A stretch of 64,000 nt of DNA from Devosia sp. A16. Its GTDB lineage: Bacteria > Pseudomonadota > Alphaproteobacteria > Rhizobiales > Devosiaceae. Positions 44,490 to 53,909 of this stretch are shown piece after piece. The position numbers and the translations under genes are program-made. Position 1 is the first letter of the stretch; each line of letters begins with the position of its first letter. Location: contig NZ_CP012945.1 in assembly GCF_001402915.1 (NCBI RefSeq), positions 866,001-930,000 on the forward strand. Reading direction: 5' to 3'. The notes below the pieces were generated by a model. The model did not search any database and had not been told where the DNA came from. It was given only the letters and a program-made list of their open reading frames with translations.

Positions 44490-45367
44490 GCGCTCCCGAG
44501 ATCAGCGTCGTCGCCGCCGACCGTTGCGAGATCGGCGAAAGCCCGGTCTGGGACGAGCGCAGCGGGCTCATCTGGTGGGTCGACATCACTCCAGGCGTCA
44601 TCCACCGGCTCGATCCCAGGACCGGGGCGCGCCGGCGCTGGGAGATGGGCGAGCCGGTCGGCGCGCTGGGACTCTGCCGCTCCGATCGACTGGTAGTGGC
44701 GCTGCGGAGCTCGGTGATCCTGTTCGATCCTGTTGGCGGCAGCCGCGCGACGCTGGCCAGCATCGCGCATGGCCGGCCCGAGATGCGCCTGAACGACGGC
44801 AAGGTCGGGCCGGACGGCGCCTTCTGGGTGGGCTCGATGGATGCGAGCGGGGCCGCTGATGCGGCAGGCACGCTCTACCGGGTGACCGCCGACGGCGACC
44901 TCACCGTCATCACCGAGGGCTTCCGCATCTCCAACGGTCTCGCCTGGGACGGGGCGGGCACCCGGATGTATCACTCCGATTCGCGCGGCATCTGGGTCGA
45001 CATCTACGATTTCGATCCGCTCAGCGGCGCCGCAGCCAACCGCCGCCGCTGGCTCGAACTCGACGAATTGACCGGCCGCCCAGATGGCGGCGCCTGCGAC
45101 GTCGACGGCAATTACTGGTCGGGCGGCGCCTCGGCCAGCCGCCTCAACTGCTTCTCGCCCGAAGGCAGGCTGCTGCGCTCGGTCGAGCTCCCCAATTTCC
45201 GCCCCACCATGCCCTGCTTCGGCGGCCCGGATCTCTCGACGCTCTATGTCCCAAGCCTCAGTGCCGGAGTATCGGCGGAGGATCTGGCGAAATGGCCGCT
45301 GTGTGGGGCAATGGTGAGCCTTCCGAGTGGGACACGTGGTGTGCCGGTGACGCGGTTCGCGGACTAA
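44486..45367 (+). CDS. SMP-30/gluconolactonase family lactonase
   Basis: A 293-residue six-bladed beta-propeller lactonase. Metal ligands are the glutamate in CEIGESPVWD (about residue 18), the asparagines in RLNDGKV and RISNGLAWD and the aspartate in GACDVDGN. Such enzymes open aldono- or aldarolactones. Uronate dehydrogenase produces an aldarolactone, so this is a logical partner. The ATG at 44486 overlaps the GntR stop (ATGA); the long frame upstream is shadow. Cytoplasmic, no signal peptide. Confidence 0.9.
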   Translation: MSAPEISVVAADRCEIGESPVWDERSGLIWWVDITPGVIHRLDPRTGARRRWEMGEPVGALGLCRSDRLVVALRSSVILFDPVGGSRATLASIAHGRPEMRLNDGKVGPDGAFWVGSMDASGAADAAGTLYRVTADGDLTVITEGFRISNGLAWDGAGTRMYHSDSRGIWVDIYDFDPLSGAAANRRRWLELDELTGRPDGGACDVDGNYWSGGASASRLNCFSPEGRLLRSVELPNFRPTMPCFGGPDLSTLYVPSLSAGVSAEDLAKWPLCGAMVSLPSGTRGVPVTRFAD

Positions 45368-45395
45368 GCAAAGTAGCCACCGGCGGTCCAACACG

Positions 45396-45560
45396 CGTCC
45401 CCTCGCCCCTCTGGGGAGAGGGCCAGGGTGAGGGGCGCCAAACACACCGGCCCGACCGCAACAACATCACCCTCACGATTCCAGCGCTTGGCACCCCTCA
45501 CCCCGCGAATGAGGCCGCTGGCCTCATTCGCCGCCCTCTCCCCAGAGGGGCGAGGGGACG
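45396..45560. repeat. Dispersed palindromic repeat, copy E
   Basis: About 165 bp with near-perfect ends CGTCCCCTCGCCCCTCTGGG and its complement, inner hairpins and a GAATGAGGCC hairpin. It lies downstream of the SMP-30 lactonase and upstream of the allophanate hydrolase gene. The rest of the 363-bp gap is AT-richer and looks like a regulatory region. Confidence 0.87.
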
Positions 45561-45601
45561 GTGTGGCACCGCCGGTGGCCATCTCCAACAGTCGCCACAA
45601 C

Positions 45602-45698
45602 TGCATCACTTCGTGCATCAAATCATTTCTGCACAAATTTTCTGCATATCCACCTTCATTGCACACATCTCCATGTTCCCCTCCACCAGACTGTGCAT
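45602..45698. promoter_or_regulatory. TGCAY-rich regulatory region before the allophanate hydrolase gene
   Basis: Six TGCAT/TGCAC words occur in about 100 bp (45602, 45614, 45630, 45643, 45660 and 45694) in an AT-rich patch of a GC-rich genome. They may be half-sites for the nearby GntR regulator at 47,500-48,141. A similar TTGCATACAA lies before the Rieske gene. No clear -35/-10 pair could be fixed. Confidence 0.35.
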
Positions 45699-45730
45699 AA
45701 TCACCTCGACCATCATCGAGGGGCCGAGCC

Positions 45731-47452
45731 TTGCAGATTTCTCCCACCACCGCTGTGCACCAGGCCCTGGCCGCCCTCGCCGCCTATGACGACCCTGCCA
45801 CCTTCATCAGCCTCAAGCCTGAAGCCGCGCTCCTCGCCGAAGCCGCCGCGCTCGAAGCCGCTGGCCCCGCGGACAAGCCGCTCTACGGGCTGATCTTTGC
45901 GGTGAAGGACAATATCGACGCAGCGGGTTTGCCCACCACCGCCGCCTGTCCCGATTTCGCCTACGCGCCCGAGCGTTCGGCTTTCGTGGTGGCCCGCCTC
46001 GAGGCGGCCGGCGCCATCGTCCTGGGCAAGACCAATCTCGATCAGTTCGCCACCGGCCTTGTCGGCGTGCGCTCGCCCTATGGCGTGCCGCGCAACGTGC
46101 AACGCGCCGACCTGGTGCCGGGTGGCTCGAGCTCGGGCTCGGCTGTGGCCGTGGCCGCCGGCATCGTCGATTTCGCCCTCGGCACCGACACCGCCGGTTC
46201 GGGCCGCATCCCGGCCGGGATGAACGGCATCGTCGGGCTGAAGCCGACGCTGGGGCTGCTCTCGGCTACCGGCATGGTGCCGGCCTGCCGCACGCTCGAC
46301 ACCATCTCGGTCTTCGCCCGCGACGTCGCCACCGCCTTCCGCGTCACTGCGATCGCTGCCGCCTATGACGCCGCCGACGCCTGGTCGCGCCCGCTGCCGG
46401 CGCCAACCCTTTCCGCCGCGCCGCCAAGCTTGCGCGTCGGCGTGCCGCCACCGGCGCAGCGGAAATTCTTCGGCGACGCGGCCGCGGAAGCCGCCTACGC
46501 CGCCGATCTGGAAGCGCTCGCCGCCCGCGGCGCCGAAATCGTCGAAGTCGATTTCGAGCCGCTCCACGCGGTGGCCCGCCTGCTCTACGAGGGGCCCTGG
46601 GTGGCCGAGCGCTATGCCGCAACCAAGGCCCTGCTGGAGACGAGCCCCGATTCCTTCCACCCGGTGACCCGCAAGATCATCGAGGGCGCCCGCGGCCTCA
46701 CCGCCGTCTCCGCTTTCGAGGCGACCTACCGGCTGATGGATCTGAAGCGCGCCGTGGCGCCGCTCTTCGCCGGGCTCGATTGCCTCGCCGTGCCGACCGT
46801 GCCGCGCGCCTATAGCGTGACCGAGCTCGAAGCTGACCCGATCACCCTCAATTCCAACCTCGGCAGCTACACCAACTTCGTCAACCTGCTCGATCTCGCG
46901 GCCTTGTCGGTGCCGACGGCCGCCCGTTCGGACGGGTTGCGCGGCAGCCTGACCCTGATCGGCCGCGCCGGCAGCGACGGCTACCTCGCCGGCATCGGCA
47001 TGGCACTGACCGGCGAGGCTTCCGGCGCGCCGCTCAAAGCCACGCCGGATCGCTTCGAGATCGCCGTGGTCGGCGCCCACCTCTCCGGCCTGCCGCTCAA
47101 CAGCGAGTTGACCGGCCTCGGCGGCAGCTTCGTGCGGACGGCCACCACCACACCCGACTACCGCCTCTACGCGCTCCCCGGCACCACGCCGCCCAAGCCC
47201 GGCCTGCTCCGCGTCGCGAACGGCGCCGGCGCCACGATCACCGCCGAAATTTGGTCGCTGGATGCTGCGGGCTTCGGCACGTTCGTCGCGAAGATCCCGT
47301 CACCGCTCGGCATCGGCACGCTGCGACTGGCGGATGGCACGACGGCCAAGGGTTTTTTGGTGGAAGCCGAAGCGGTCAATGGTGCCCGGGATATCTCGGA
47401 GTTCGGCGGCTGGCGGAGGTTTTTGGCGGCGAACGTGCCGGCCTCTCCGTGA
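45731..47452 (+). CDS. atzF: Allophanate hydrolase
   Basis: A 573-residue amidase-signature enzyme that hydrolyses allophanate to ammonia and carbon dioxide in the cytoplasm. The catalytic triad is Lys59 (FAVKDNID), Ser133 (VPGGSSSGS) and Ser157 (GTDTAGSGRIP). The K-S-S spacing of 74 and 24 residues equals that of AtzF. Residues about 450-573 form the C-terminal allophanate hydrolase domain. No ATG is available near the start; TTG at 45731, with GAGGGG upstream, is the only start before an in-frame stop at 45698. The adjacent operon carries biuret hydrolase, which produces allophanate. Confidence 0.92.
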   Translation: MQISPTTAVHQALAALAAYDDPATFISLKPEAALLAEAAALEAAGPADKPLYGLIFAVKDNIDAAGLPTTAACPDFAYAPERSAFVVARLEAAGAIVLGKTNLDQFATGLVGVRSPYGVPRNVQRADLVPGGSSSGSAVAVAAGIVDFALGTDTAGSGRIPAGMNGIVGLKPTLGLLSATGMVPACRTLDTISVFARDVATAFRVTAIAAAYDAADAWSRPLPAPTLSAAPPSLRVGVPPPAQRKFFGDAAAEAAYAADLEALAARGAEIVEVDFEPLHAVARLLYEGPWVAERYAATKALLETSPDSFHPVTRKIIEGARGLTAVSAFEATYRLMDLKRAVAPLFAGLDCLAVPTVPRAYSVTELEADPITLNSNLGSYTNFVNLLDLAALSVPTAARSDGLRGSLTLIGRAGSDGYLAGIGMALTGEASGAPLKATPDRFEIAVVGAHLSGLPLNSELTGLGGSFVRTATTTPDYRLYALPGTTPPKPGLLRVANGAGATITAEIWSLDAAGFGTFVAKIPSPLGIGTLRLADGTTAKGFLVEAEAVNGARDISEFGGWRRFLAANVPASP

Positions 47453-47477
47453 TCCTCCCCCGCCACGCGGGGGAGGA
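47453..47477. terminator. Bidirectional hairpin between convergent genes
   Basis: TCCTCCCCCGC / GCGGGGGAGGA arms with a 3-nt loop, immediately after the atzF stop and before the GntR stop on the other strand. It resembles one hairpin unit of the dispersed repeat family. Confidence 0.6.
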
Positions 47478-47499
47478 CTACCTGCACCGCCGGTGTTCC

Positions 47500-48141
47500 C
47501 TAAACCCGACTGAACCGCTCATAGGCATCGCCGACGATCGCGATGTGCTTGCGCATCGCTGCTTCCGCTTCGGCCCGGTCCCCGCGCAGGATCGCCTCGA
47601 CGATCAGCCCGTGTTCGGCATGCGATTGCGCGAGGCGCCCGCGCGCGCCGAACTGCGCTCGCCGGAACGGCTGCAGCCGCTGCCGGGTCGAAATGGTGAT
47701 CTCGCCGAGATAGCTATTGTGCGCCCCCTCGTAAATCGCGGTGTGGAACGCATCGTTCGCCTCGGCATAGCCGGTGGTGTCGCCGGCCCGCACGATCCCG
47801 GCCATCACATTGTGCTGGGCGTCGAGCGCCTCGCGTTCCGCCGCCGTCATCATGCGGGCGCAGAGCCCGGCGCACAGCGCCTCGAGATAGCCCATCACCT
47901 CGAACATGCCGGCCAGCTCGTCGGGCGCGGGCTTGGCCACCAGCGCGCGGGCATGCGGCTTCTGGTCCACCAGACCGCTCGCTGCCAAGAGCCGCAGGGC
48001 CTCGCGTACGGGAGTGCGCGACACCGCGAACTCGCTGGCCAGTCGCGTCTCATCGAGCGGCGTGCCGGGTTCCAGCTCGCCGGCGATGATACGGCTGGCC
48101 AGCACGCGGCGGATCTCCTCGCCGGAGGTGCGTTTGAGCAT
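47500..48141 (-). CDS. GntR-family transcriptional regulator with FCD domain
   Basis: A 213-residue regulator. The winged helix (about 5-70) contains LASEFAVSRTPVREALRLL. The FCD domain follows, with effector residues around NDAFHTAIYEGAHN and AEHGLIVEA. The ATG at 48141 has AGAGGGGACT upstream; the frame extends further up into the HpxZ-like gene as shadow. As the last gene of the BMP-transporter operon it probably controls that operon, atzF and perhaps the Rieske cluster. The ligand may be an ureide or biuret intermediate. Confidence 0.92.
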   Translation of the reverse strand: MLKRTSGEEIRRVLASRIIAGELEPGTPLDETRLASEFAVSRTPVREALRLLAASGLVDQKPHARALVAKPAPDELAGMFEVMGYLEALCAGLCARMMTAAEREALDAQHNVMAGIVRAGDTTGYAEANDAFHTAIYEGAHNSYLGEITISTRQRLQPFRRAQFGARGRLAQSHAEHGLIVEAILRGDRAEAEAAMRKHIAIVGDAYERFSRV

Positions 48142-48169
48142 AGTCCCCTCTAGGTCCCGCGTCGTCGTT

Positions 48170-48550
48170 CTACGCGTCGATGACGCTGACATGCGCCGCC
48201 GCGACGCGCCAGCCATCCGGCATCCGTATCCACGTCTGCATCTGCCGGCCAACCCGCCCGGGTACACTGTCATGCGAGAACAGCGTCGCGGCGATGGCGG
48301 TGTCGTGTCCGTAAGTGGTGATCACCGTTTCGGCAAGCCGCCGATCGACGCCGGTGGAGCGGCGCAGCAGCCGGAAGGCGCGGATCGCCTCGCTGCCATA
48401 GAGGTTCTCGGCAATGCCGTAGCGCACGGTGAGCGGGCTATCGAGGAACAGCTCGTCGAGCACCGCCACGTCGTCGGCGATGAGCGCCGCCTCGTAGAGT
48501 TCGAACACCGCCGTGACTTCGGCCAGCACCGCGGGATCGTTGACCATCAT
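48170..48550 (-). CDS. HpxZ/AtzH-type small protein (DUF3225, NTF2-like fold)
   Basis: A 126-residue protein matching the oxalurate-catabolism HpxZ / AtzH family: [19 protein letters not shown] near residue 45 and a C-terminal [18 protein letters not shown]. Members accompany amidases of the allophanate/oxalurate/carboxybiuret type. The ATG at 48550 overlaps the isochorismatase-like gene stop; a second ATG is one codon in. Its presence beside allophanate- and biuret-hydrolysing enzymes supports a role in ureide or carboxybiuret breakdown. Confidence 0.85.
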   Translation of the reverse strand: MMVNDPAVLAEVTAVFELYEAALIADDVAVLDELFLDSPLTVRYGIAENLYGSEAIRAFRLLRRSTGVDRRLAETVITTYGHDTAIAATLFSHDSVPGRVGRQMQTWIRMPDGWRVAAAHVSVIDA

Positions 48551-49212
48551 GCCGTGACCGCCTGCTTGAGCGCCGCGAGCGGTGTCACCCAGCCGACGAT
48601 GCCGCCCTGCGCCGCGATCATCGCCAGGGTCGCCGCCTTGAACTCGGGGAAGTAACTCTCGGTGGCATCCTCGATCACCAGGCACTCATAGCCCCGATCG
48701 TTGGCCTCGCGCATCGAGGTCTGGACGCAAACCTCGGTGGTGACGCCGGCGAACACCAGGTGGGTGATGCCAAGCCCCTGCAACTGCTCGTGGAGCCCGG
48801 TGGCCCAGAACATTCCCTTGCCCGGCTTGTCGATCACCAGCTCGCCGTCGAGCGGCGCCAGCGCATCGACGATCTGGTTGCCCGGCTCCCCTCTCACCAG
48901 CAGCCGCCCCATGGTGCCGGCCTCGCCGATCTTGAGGCTCGGGTTGCCGCGCCGGATTTTTGCCGGCGGGCAATCGCTCAGGTCCGGCTTGTGCGCCTCG
49001 CGTGTATGGATCACCGGCCAGCCCTTGTCCCGGAACAGCGCCAGCAGCGCCGCCGTCGTCGGAATGATCGCCTCGAGCCGCGCGACATCATTGCCGAGCG
49101 AATCCCCAAAGCCGCCGCGCTCGATGAAATCGCGCTGCATGTCGATGACGACGAGGGCGGTGTGGTCGGGGTCGAGTGGGTAGGGGTAGGGCCGCGAAGG
49201 GACGGAGATCAT
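48547..49212 (-). CDS. Isochorismatase-fold cysteine hydrolase (second, BiuH-related)
   Basis: A 221-residue cysteine hydrolase with an intact Asp-Lys-Cys triad: [19 protein letters not shown] and [10 protein letters not shown]. It is related to the BiuH-like protein encoded 1.9 kb upstream, but loops differ: residues around [14 protein letters not shown] replace the BiuH loop [15 protein letters not shown]. Members hydrolyse ureide-type amides (biuret, ureidoacrylate, N-carbamoyl compounds). The ATG at 49212 follows GGAGATC; the frame upstream crosses repeat F and is not coding. The substrate is not known. Confidence 0.88.
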   Translation of the reverse strand: MISVPSRPYPYPLDPDHTALVVIDMQRDFIERGGFGDSLGNDVARLEAIIPTTAALLALFRDKGWPVIHTREAHKPDLSDCPPAKIRRGNPSLKIGEAGTMGRLLVRGEPGNQIVDALAPLDGELVIDKPGKGMFWATGLHEQLQGLGITHLVFAGVTTEVCVQTSMREANDRGYECLVIEDATESYFPEFKAATLAMIAAQGGIVGWVTPLAALKQAVTA

Positions 49213-49300
49213 CGACGGATCTCCATGACGAAGGAGCCGCGGCAGGGGATGTGGAGGACGAGGTAGTCGGCGGAGTTGGCTTGCCCGCGGCGGCGCGGTG

Positions 49301-49427
49301 ATCCTCCCCCGCGTGGCGGGGGAGGGGGACCGCCGAAGGCAGTGGAGGGGGGAGCCAATGTCTGCGAGTCTTGCTCCCCCCTCCACCAGCTTCGCTGGTT
49401 CCCCTCCCCCGCCACGCGGGGGAGGAT
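49301..49427. repeat. Dispersed palindromic repeat, copy F (55-bp arms)
   Basis: Near-perfect 55-bp inverted arms (49301-49355 and 49373-49427) around a 17-bp centre. Each arm carries two nested hairpin units. The core GGGGGAGGGGGACC...GTGGAGGGGGGAGC is the same as in the arms flanking the DUF559 gene. It fills much of the 380-bp gap between the ATPase and isochorismatase-like genes, where no gene is seen. Confidence 0.9.
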
Positions 49428-49590
49428 GACGGAGAGGCCGGCGCACGCCATGCTCCCCATCAGTCTGGTGAGGAGGCCCTTCGCCCTGCCACGGACCCGA
49501 TCGAGGGCCCCCTCACCCGGCGCTGCCCACCGCCAGCCTCTGCCCCAGCCATGAGGTTCGGTCTGCCCTGTCGCGGCCGCAGCGTCCATC

Positions 49591-51105
49591 TCAGTGTCCC
49601 GCCATGTGTTGTCCGATGGTGTTGCGGTCGGTGTCCTCGATCCGCGCCACATAGTTGATGGTGCCGCCACTCATCACCGCCACCCGGTCGGCGAGCTCGA
49701 GGATTTCGTCGAGATCCTCGCTCACCAGCAGCACTGCCGCCCCGCGGTTGCGCTGCTCCATGATCTGGCTGCGGATATCGGCCACCGAGGCGAAATCCAG
49801 CCCGAAGCAGGGGTTGGCGACGATCAGCACATCGACATCGCCGCTGAGCTCGCGCGCCAGCACCGCCCGCTGCACATTGCCGCCCGAGAGCGTCTCGATC
49901 GGCGCGTCCGGACCCTGCGTCTTCACCCGGTACCTGGCGATCAGCTCTTTCGCCTTCTCGCGCATCGGGCCGGGCGACATCCACCAGCCGAGCTTGGCCA
50001 CCGGCGGCTTGTCGAACGAGCGGAACGCCAGGTTCTCGGCAACGCTCATCCGCGGCACCGTGGCGTTCTTCAGCGGCTCCTCGGGCAGCCCGAACACCTT
50101 GTAGCGGTCGAAGGCGCCGCGTTTGGGCCGGAAGAACTCGCCGTTGATGTAGATGCCGCCATCCGACAACGGCCGCTGCCCGGAGAGCGCCTCGACCAGC
50201 GCCGATTGCCCGTTGCCGGACACCCCGGCAATGCCGACGATCTCGCCGGCCTTCACCTTGAGATTGACCGACTTGATCGCCGGCAGGCCGTCATTGTCCT
50301 CGGCGAACAGCCCGGCGAGCTCCAGCCGGTCGGCCCCCTCATTGTGCTTCTTGCGCGCTGCGCGCTCGCGGATCGCCGTGTCGCCGATCATCATGGCGCT
50401 CATGTCGGGGACGCTCACCAGCTTGGCGTCCCCCGCCCCGGTGAAGCGGCCGCGCCGCAGCACGGTGAAGTGGTCGCAGAACGCCTTCACCTCGCGGAAC
50501 TTGTGCGAGATCATCAGCACGGTGATCTCCTTGCGGTCGGCCATGCCGCCCAGGAGCCCGAGCATCTCGTCGGCCTCGCCCGGCGTCAGCACGGAAGTCG
50601 GCTCGTCGAGGATCATGAAGCGCTGGTCGAGATAGAGGAGCTTCAGGATTTCGAGCTTCTGCTTTTCGCCCGCCGACAGCGACGATACCGGCGTGTTCAT
50701 CGGCACCCGGAACGGCATCTCGGCCATGAAGGCGTCGAGGTGCTTCTTTTCTTTCGCCCAGTCGATGATGGCCGGCGCATCGGCGCGCGAGATCACCAGG
50801 TTCTCCGCCCCGGTGAGGCACGGCACCAGGGTGAACTGCTGGTAGACCATGCCGATGCCGTTGGCCCTCGCATCCCGGGGCGAGCGGATCGATACCGGCT
50901 GGCCGTCGAGCGTCACCTGCCCCTTGTCGGCGCTGTAAAAGCCCATGATGCATTTGACCAGCGTCGACTTGCCGGCGCCGTTCTCGCCTAAAAGTGCATG
51001 GAACGAGCCGGCTTCGACCTTGATCGACACATCGTCGAGCGCCACCAGCGGCCCGAACACCTTGGTCATGCCGATGGCTTCGAGGGATGGCGCACGACCC
51101 GTCAT
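49591..51105 (-). CDS. BMP/nucleoside-type ABC transporter ATP-binding protein (double NBD)
   Basis: A 504-residue two-domain ATPase of the RbsA/YufO type. The first half has Walker A LLGENGAGKST, signature LSAGEKQK and Walker B MILDEPTSVL. The second half has the non-canonical Walker A GVSGNGQSA, signature LSGGNVQR and the degenerate Walker B LIVANPCFGLD. The asymmetry is normal for this class. The ATG at 51105 shares one base with the BiuH stop (TGATG), so it is translationally coupled to biuret hydrolase. It energises the permease pair at 51,839-53,871. Confidence 0.93.
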   Translation of the reverse strand: MTGRAPSLEAIGMTKVFGPLVALDDVSIKVEAGSFHALLGENGAGKSTLVKCIMGFYSADKGQVTLDGQPVSIRSPRDARANGIGMVYQQFTLVPCLTGAENLVISRADAPAIIDWAKEKKHLDAFMAEMPFRVPMNTPVSSLSAGEKQKLEILKLLYLDQRFMILDEPTSVLTPGEADEMLGLLGGMADRKEITVLMISHKFREVKAFCDHFTVLRRGRFTGAGDAKLVSVPDMSAMMIGDTAIRERAARKKHNEGADRLELAGLFAEDNDGLPAIKSVNLKVKAGEIVGIAGVSGNGQSALVEALSGQRPLSDGGIYINGEFFRPKRGAFDRYKVFGLPEEPLKNATVPRMSVAENLAFRSFDKPPVAKLGWWMSPGPMREKAKELIARYRVKTQGPDAPIETLSGGNVQRAVLARELSGDVDVLIVANPCFGLDFASVADIRSQIMEQRNRGAAVLLVSEDLDEILELADRVAVMSGGTINYVARIEDTDRNTIGQHMAGH

Positions 51106-51827
51106 CACAGTACCTCGATCAGCGCACTGGAGGTGGCGACCGCGCCGAACACCCCGCCCTGCATCTTGATCATGTCGATGGCGGCGAGGTGGTTGTCGTA
51201 CTTGGTGGCGGCGCAGCAATCCTCGAGCAGCACGCATTCGAAACCGCGATCATTGGCCTCCCGCATCGTGGTGTGGACGCAGACATCGGTAGTGATGCCG
51301 GTGAGCACGATATTGCGGATACCCTTGAGCCGAAGGATCAGCTCAAGGTCGGTGGAGGCGAACGAGCCCTTCCCCGGCTTGTCGATGATTGCCTCGCCCG
51401 GTTCCGGCGCGAGTTCCGGGATGATTTCCCAGCCCGGCTCGCCGCGCACCAGGATGCGCCCTTGCGGCCCCTGGTCGCCGATACCGGCGCCGATCCGCTG
51501 CGAGCGCCAGCGCTTGTTGGCCGGCAGGTCGCTGAGGTCCGGCTTGTGGCCTTCGCGCGTGTGGATGATCGGATAGCCTTTGGCGCGGAAGGCGGCCATC
51601 AGCTTTTTCAGCGGCTCGATCGGCGCCCGGGTCAGCGAGATGTCGTAGCCCATCGAGTCGACATAGCCGCCCGGCCCGCAGAAATCGGTCTGCATGTCGA
51701 TGACCACCAGCACGGTGTTGTCGGGCCTGAGGTCGCCGTCATAGGGCCAGGGATAGGGCGTCGAGGCGATGGTCCTGCCGCCGGGGACGGCAGCCGCGTC
51801 GATCCGTTCGTCCATGGAACTGCTCAT
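51105..51827 (-). CDS. biuH: Biuret hydrolase (isochorismatase-fold cysteine amidohydrolase)
   Basis: A 240-residue cysteine hydrolase converting biuret to allophanate and ammonia. The Asp-Lys-Cys triad is in [21 protein letters not shown] and [11 protein letters not shown]. The whole sequence strongly resembles the Rhizobium leguminosarum BiuH as I remember it, including [15 protein letters not shown] and [16 protein letters not shown]. The ATG at 51827 follows CGGAGACG; a second ATG is four codons in. The gene lies between a permease and the ATPase of the same transporter. Its product is the substrate of AtzF at 45,731-47,452. Confidence 0.88.
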   Translation of the reverse strand: MSSSMDERIDAAAVPGGRTIASTPYPWPYDGDLRPDNTVLVVIDMQTDFCGPGGYVDSMGYDISLTRAPIEPLKKLMAAFRAKGYPIIHTREGHKPDLSDLPANKRWRSQRIGAGIGDQGPQGRILVRGEPGWEIIPELAPEPGEAIIDKPGKGSFASTDLELILRLKGIRNIVLTGITTDVCVHTTMREANDRGFECVLLEDCCAATKYDNHLAAIDMIKMQGGVFGAVATSSALIEVL

Positions 51828-51838
51828 CGTCTCCGGCC

Positions 51839-52756
51839 TCACTTGGTGATCGACAGTTCGCCCGGCACATCCCGCGCCGCGGCCTTCGAGCCGGCGGAAA
51901 TGATCATGATGATCAGCGTCAGGATGTAGGGAGCGGCGTTGAAGAAGTAGTAGCCCTGCGAAATGCCGATCGATTGCAGCGAGGGCCCGAGCGCTCCGGC
52001 GGCGCCGAACAGCAGCGCGGCGAAAATGCACTTGATCGGGTCCCAGCGCGCAAAGATCACCAGCGCCACGGCCATCAGCCCCTGGCCCGAGCTCAGCCCC
52101 TGGTTCCAGCTGCCCGGATAGTAGAGCGACAGGAACGCCCCGCCGATGCCGGCGAGGAAGCCGCCGGCCGCGGTGGCGAGGAAGCGCACCAGGTCGACCG
52201 ATACGCCCATCGCCTTGGCCGAGGCGGCGCTGTCGCCGGTCATCCGGACGATCAGCCCCCAGCGGGTGTTCCTGAACGCCCAGAACATGAAGACGGCGAG
52301 CGCGATGCCGACGAAGAACAGCGGGTTGACCTCGAGCGCCTGGGCGAGCGCCGGATTGCCGGTCCAATCCCCCAGGGGGATGGCGTCGAGCCGCGGCGCC
52401 GAGGGCTGGATGAACGGCTTGCCGAAGAAGAAGGCGAGGCCGGTGCCGAAGCTCATCATGGCGATGCCGACGGCGATGTCGTTCACCCGCGGCAGCTTGC
52501 AGATGTAACCATGCAGCGCGCCGAGGCAGAGCCCCGAGCCGCCGGCGGCCAGCACCCCCAGCCAGGCATTGCCGCTGAGGTAGCTCACTGCGTAGGCGAC
52601 CATGGCGCCGAGCACCAGGTTGCCCTCGAGCCCGAGGTTGATGCGCCCCGATTTCTCGGTGAGCGTTTCACCCAGGGCGACGAACATGAAGGGTGTCGAC
52701 ACCCGGATGGCGCCGCCGAGCATGGCGATCAGCACGGTGACCAGGGCGTTGTCCAT
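51839..52756 (-). CDS. BMP/nucleoside-type ABC transporter permease (YufQ-like)
   Basis: A 305-residue BPD_transp_2 permease with about 8-10 hydrophobic segments. Typical motifs are [15 protein letters not shown] and [14 protein letters not shown]. The start ATG at 52756 shares a base with the stop of the preceding permease (TGATG). It forms the channel with that permease. The class transports nucleosides, purines or related small molecules. Confidence 0.92.
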   Translation of the reverse strand: MDNALVTVLIAMLGGAIRVSTPFMFVALGETLTEKSGRINLGLEGNLVLGAMVAYAVSYLSGNAWLGVLAAGGSGLCLGALHGYICKLPRVNDIAVGIAMMSFGTGLAFFFGKPFIQPSAPRLDAIPLGDWTGNPALAQALEVNPLFFVGIALAVFMFWAFRNTRWGLIVRMTGDSAASAKAMGVSVDLVRFLATAAGGFLAGIGGAFLSLYYPGSWNQGLSSGQGLMAVALVIFARWDPIKCIFAALLFGAAGALGPSLQSIGISQGYYFFNAAPYILTLIIMIISAGSKAAARDVPGELSITK

Positions 52757-53871
52757 CAGGTGCGCTCCCCCGTTGCCTTGGGCTGGAAGAGCTTCAACCG
52801 GCCGTAGAACGTCTCCGATACGAGGAGCACCACGAACATCATTCCCTGCAGCACCAGGATCGTTGCGTCCGGCATGCCCATCCGCCGCTGGATCACCCCG
52901 CCGGCCGCCGCCAGCGCCCCGAACAGGATCGCCACCGGGATCACCGCCAGCGGGTTCTGCCGGGCGAGGAAGGCGACGAGAATGCCGGTAAAGCCATAGC
53001 CGGCGACCAGCGAGGCATTGGCCTGCCCGTGGATCGCCGCGACTTCGAAGAAGCCGGCGAGCCCGGCGCAGGCGCCGGCAATGGCGCAGCAGACCACCAT
53101 CAGCCAGCCCACCGGCAGGCCCTGCGCCCGTGCCGCCCTGAGGTTGCCGCCGGTCATCCGCGCCGCAAAGCCGAAGGTGGTGCGGCTCATCAGCACCCAG
53201 AGCAGCAGCGCCAGCACCACGCCCGCCGCAAAGCCCCAGTGCACCTCGGTGCCGGGGATCGAGCCGATGCGATAGGCATCGCCGATCGGCATGGTCGAGG
53301 GCTTGTTGGCCGAGGCCGGGTCGCGCAGCGCCCCCTCGACGAAGAAGTTCATGATGGCGATGGCGATATAGCTCATCAGCAGCGAGGCGATGGTTTCGTT
53401 GACCCCGCGCGCGTATTTAAGCCAGCCGGTGAGCCCCACCCACAGCCCACCGGTCAGCGCTGCAGTGAGGGCCATGACCAGGAGCGTCAACGGCACCGGC
53501 GCGGCATTCGAAACCAGCGGAATGGCGATGGCCGCAGCGCTGAAGCCGCCCAGCACCAGCGCCCCCTCGCCGCCGATCATGGTGAGCCCGATGCGCGCCG
53601 GAATGGCGAAGGCGAGCCCGGTGAGGATCAGCGGCGCCGCCCGCTGCAGCGAATTCTGGATCGAGAACGACGAGCCGAAGCCGCCGGTCCAGATCAACTG
53701 GTAGAACTGGACCGGATCCTTGCCGATGGCGAGGAGGAACAGCGCGAACAGCACCGCCGAAACCACCAGCGCGCCGAGCGGAATAGCGATGGACTCCGCC
53801 AGCCGCAACAGGCCGAGGTTCGGCCCGGCCTTGGCTGGGATAGCAGCGGTGTCGGCGGTTTCAGCGGTCAT
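52756..53871 (-). CDS. BMP/nucleoside-type ABC transporter permease (YufP-like)
   Basis: A 371-residue permease of the BPD_transp_2 family with about ten hydrophobic segments. The motif GLTMIGGEGALVLGGF and the conserved NETIASLLMSYIA are visible. The ATG at 53871 is chosen; a GTG at 53904 would add 11 residues and overlap repeat G. It follows the BMP binding-protein gene with repeat G in between. Confidence 0.92.
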   Translation of the reverse strand: MTAETADTAAIPAKAGPNLGLLRLAESIAIPLGALVVSAVLFALFLLAIGKDPVQFYQLIWTGGFGSSFSIQNSLQRAAPLILTGLAFAIPARIGLTMIGGEGALVLGGFSAAAIAIPLVSNAAPVPLTLLVMALTAALTGGLWVGLTGWLKYARGVNETIASLLMSYIAIAIMNFFVEGALRDPASANKPSTMPIGDAYRIGSIPGTEVHWGFAAGVVLALLLWVLMSRTTFGFAARMTGGNLRAARAQGLPVGWLMVVCCAIAGACAGLAGFFEVAAIHGQANASLVAGYGFTGILVAFLARQNPLAVIPVAILFGALAAAGGVIQRRMGMPDATILVLQGMMFVVLLVSETFYGRLKLFQPKATGERT

Positions 53872-53909
53872 CGTCCCACGCGCTCCATCTCTTGCGGCGG
53901 TCACTGGGT

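Noticed and set aside
48170..48550. Calling the small protein a generic SnoaL/nuclear-transport-factor-2 protein.
   Set aside because: The specific motifs and the amidase context fit the HpxZ/AtzH family more closely.
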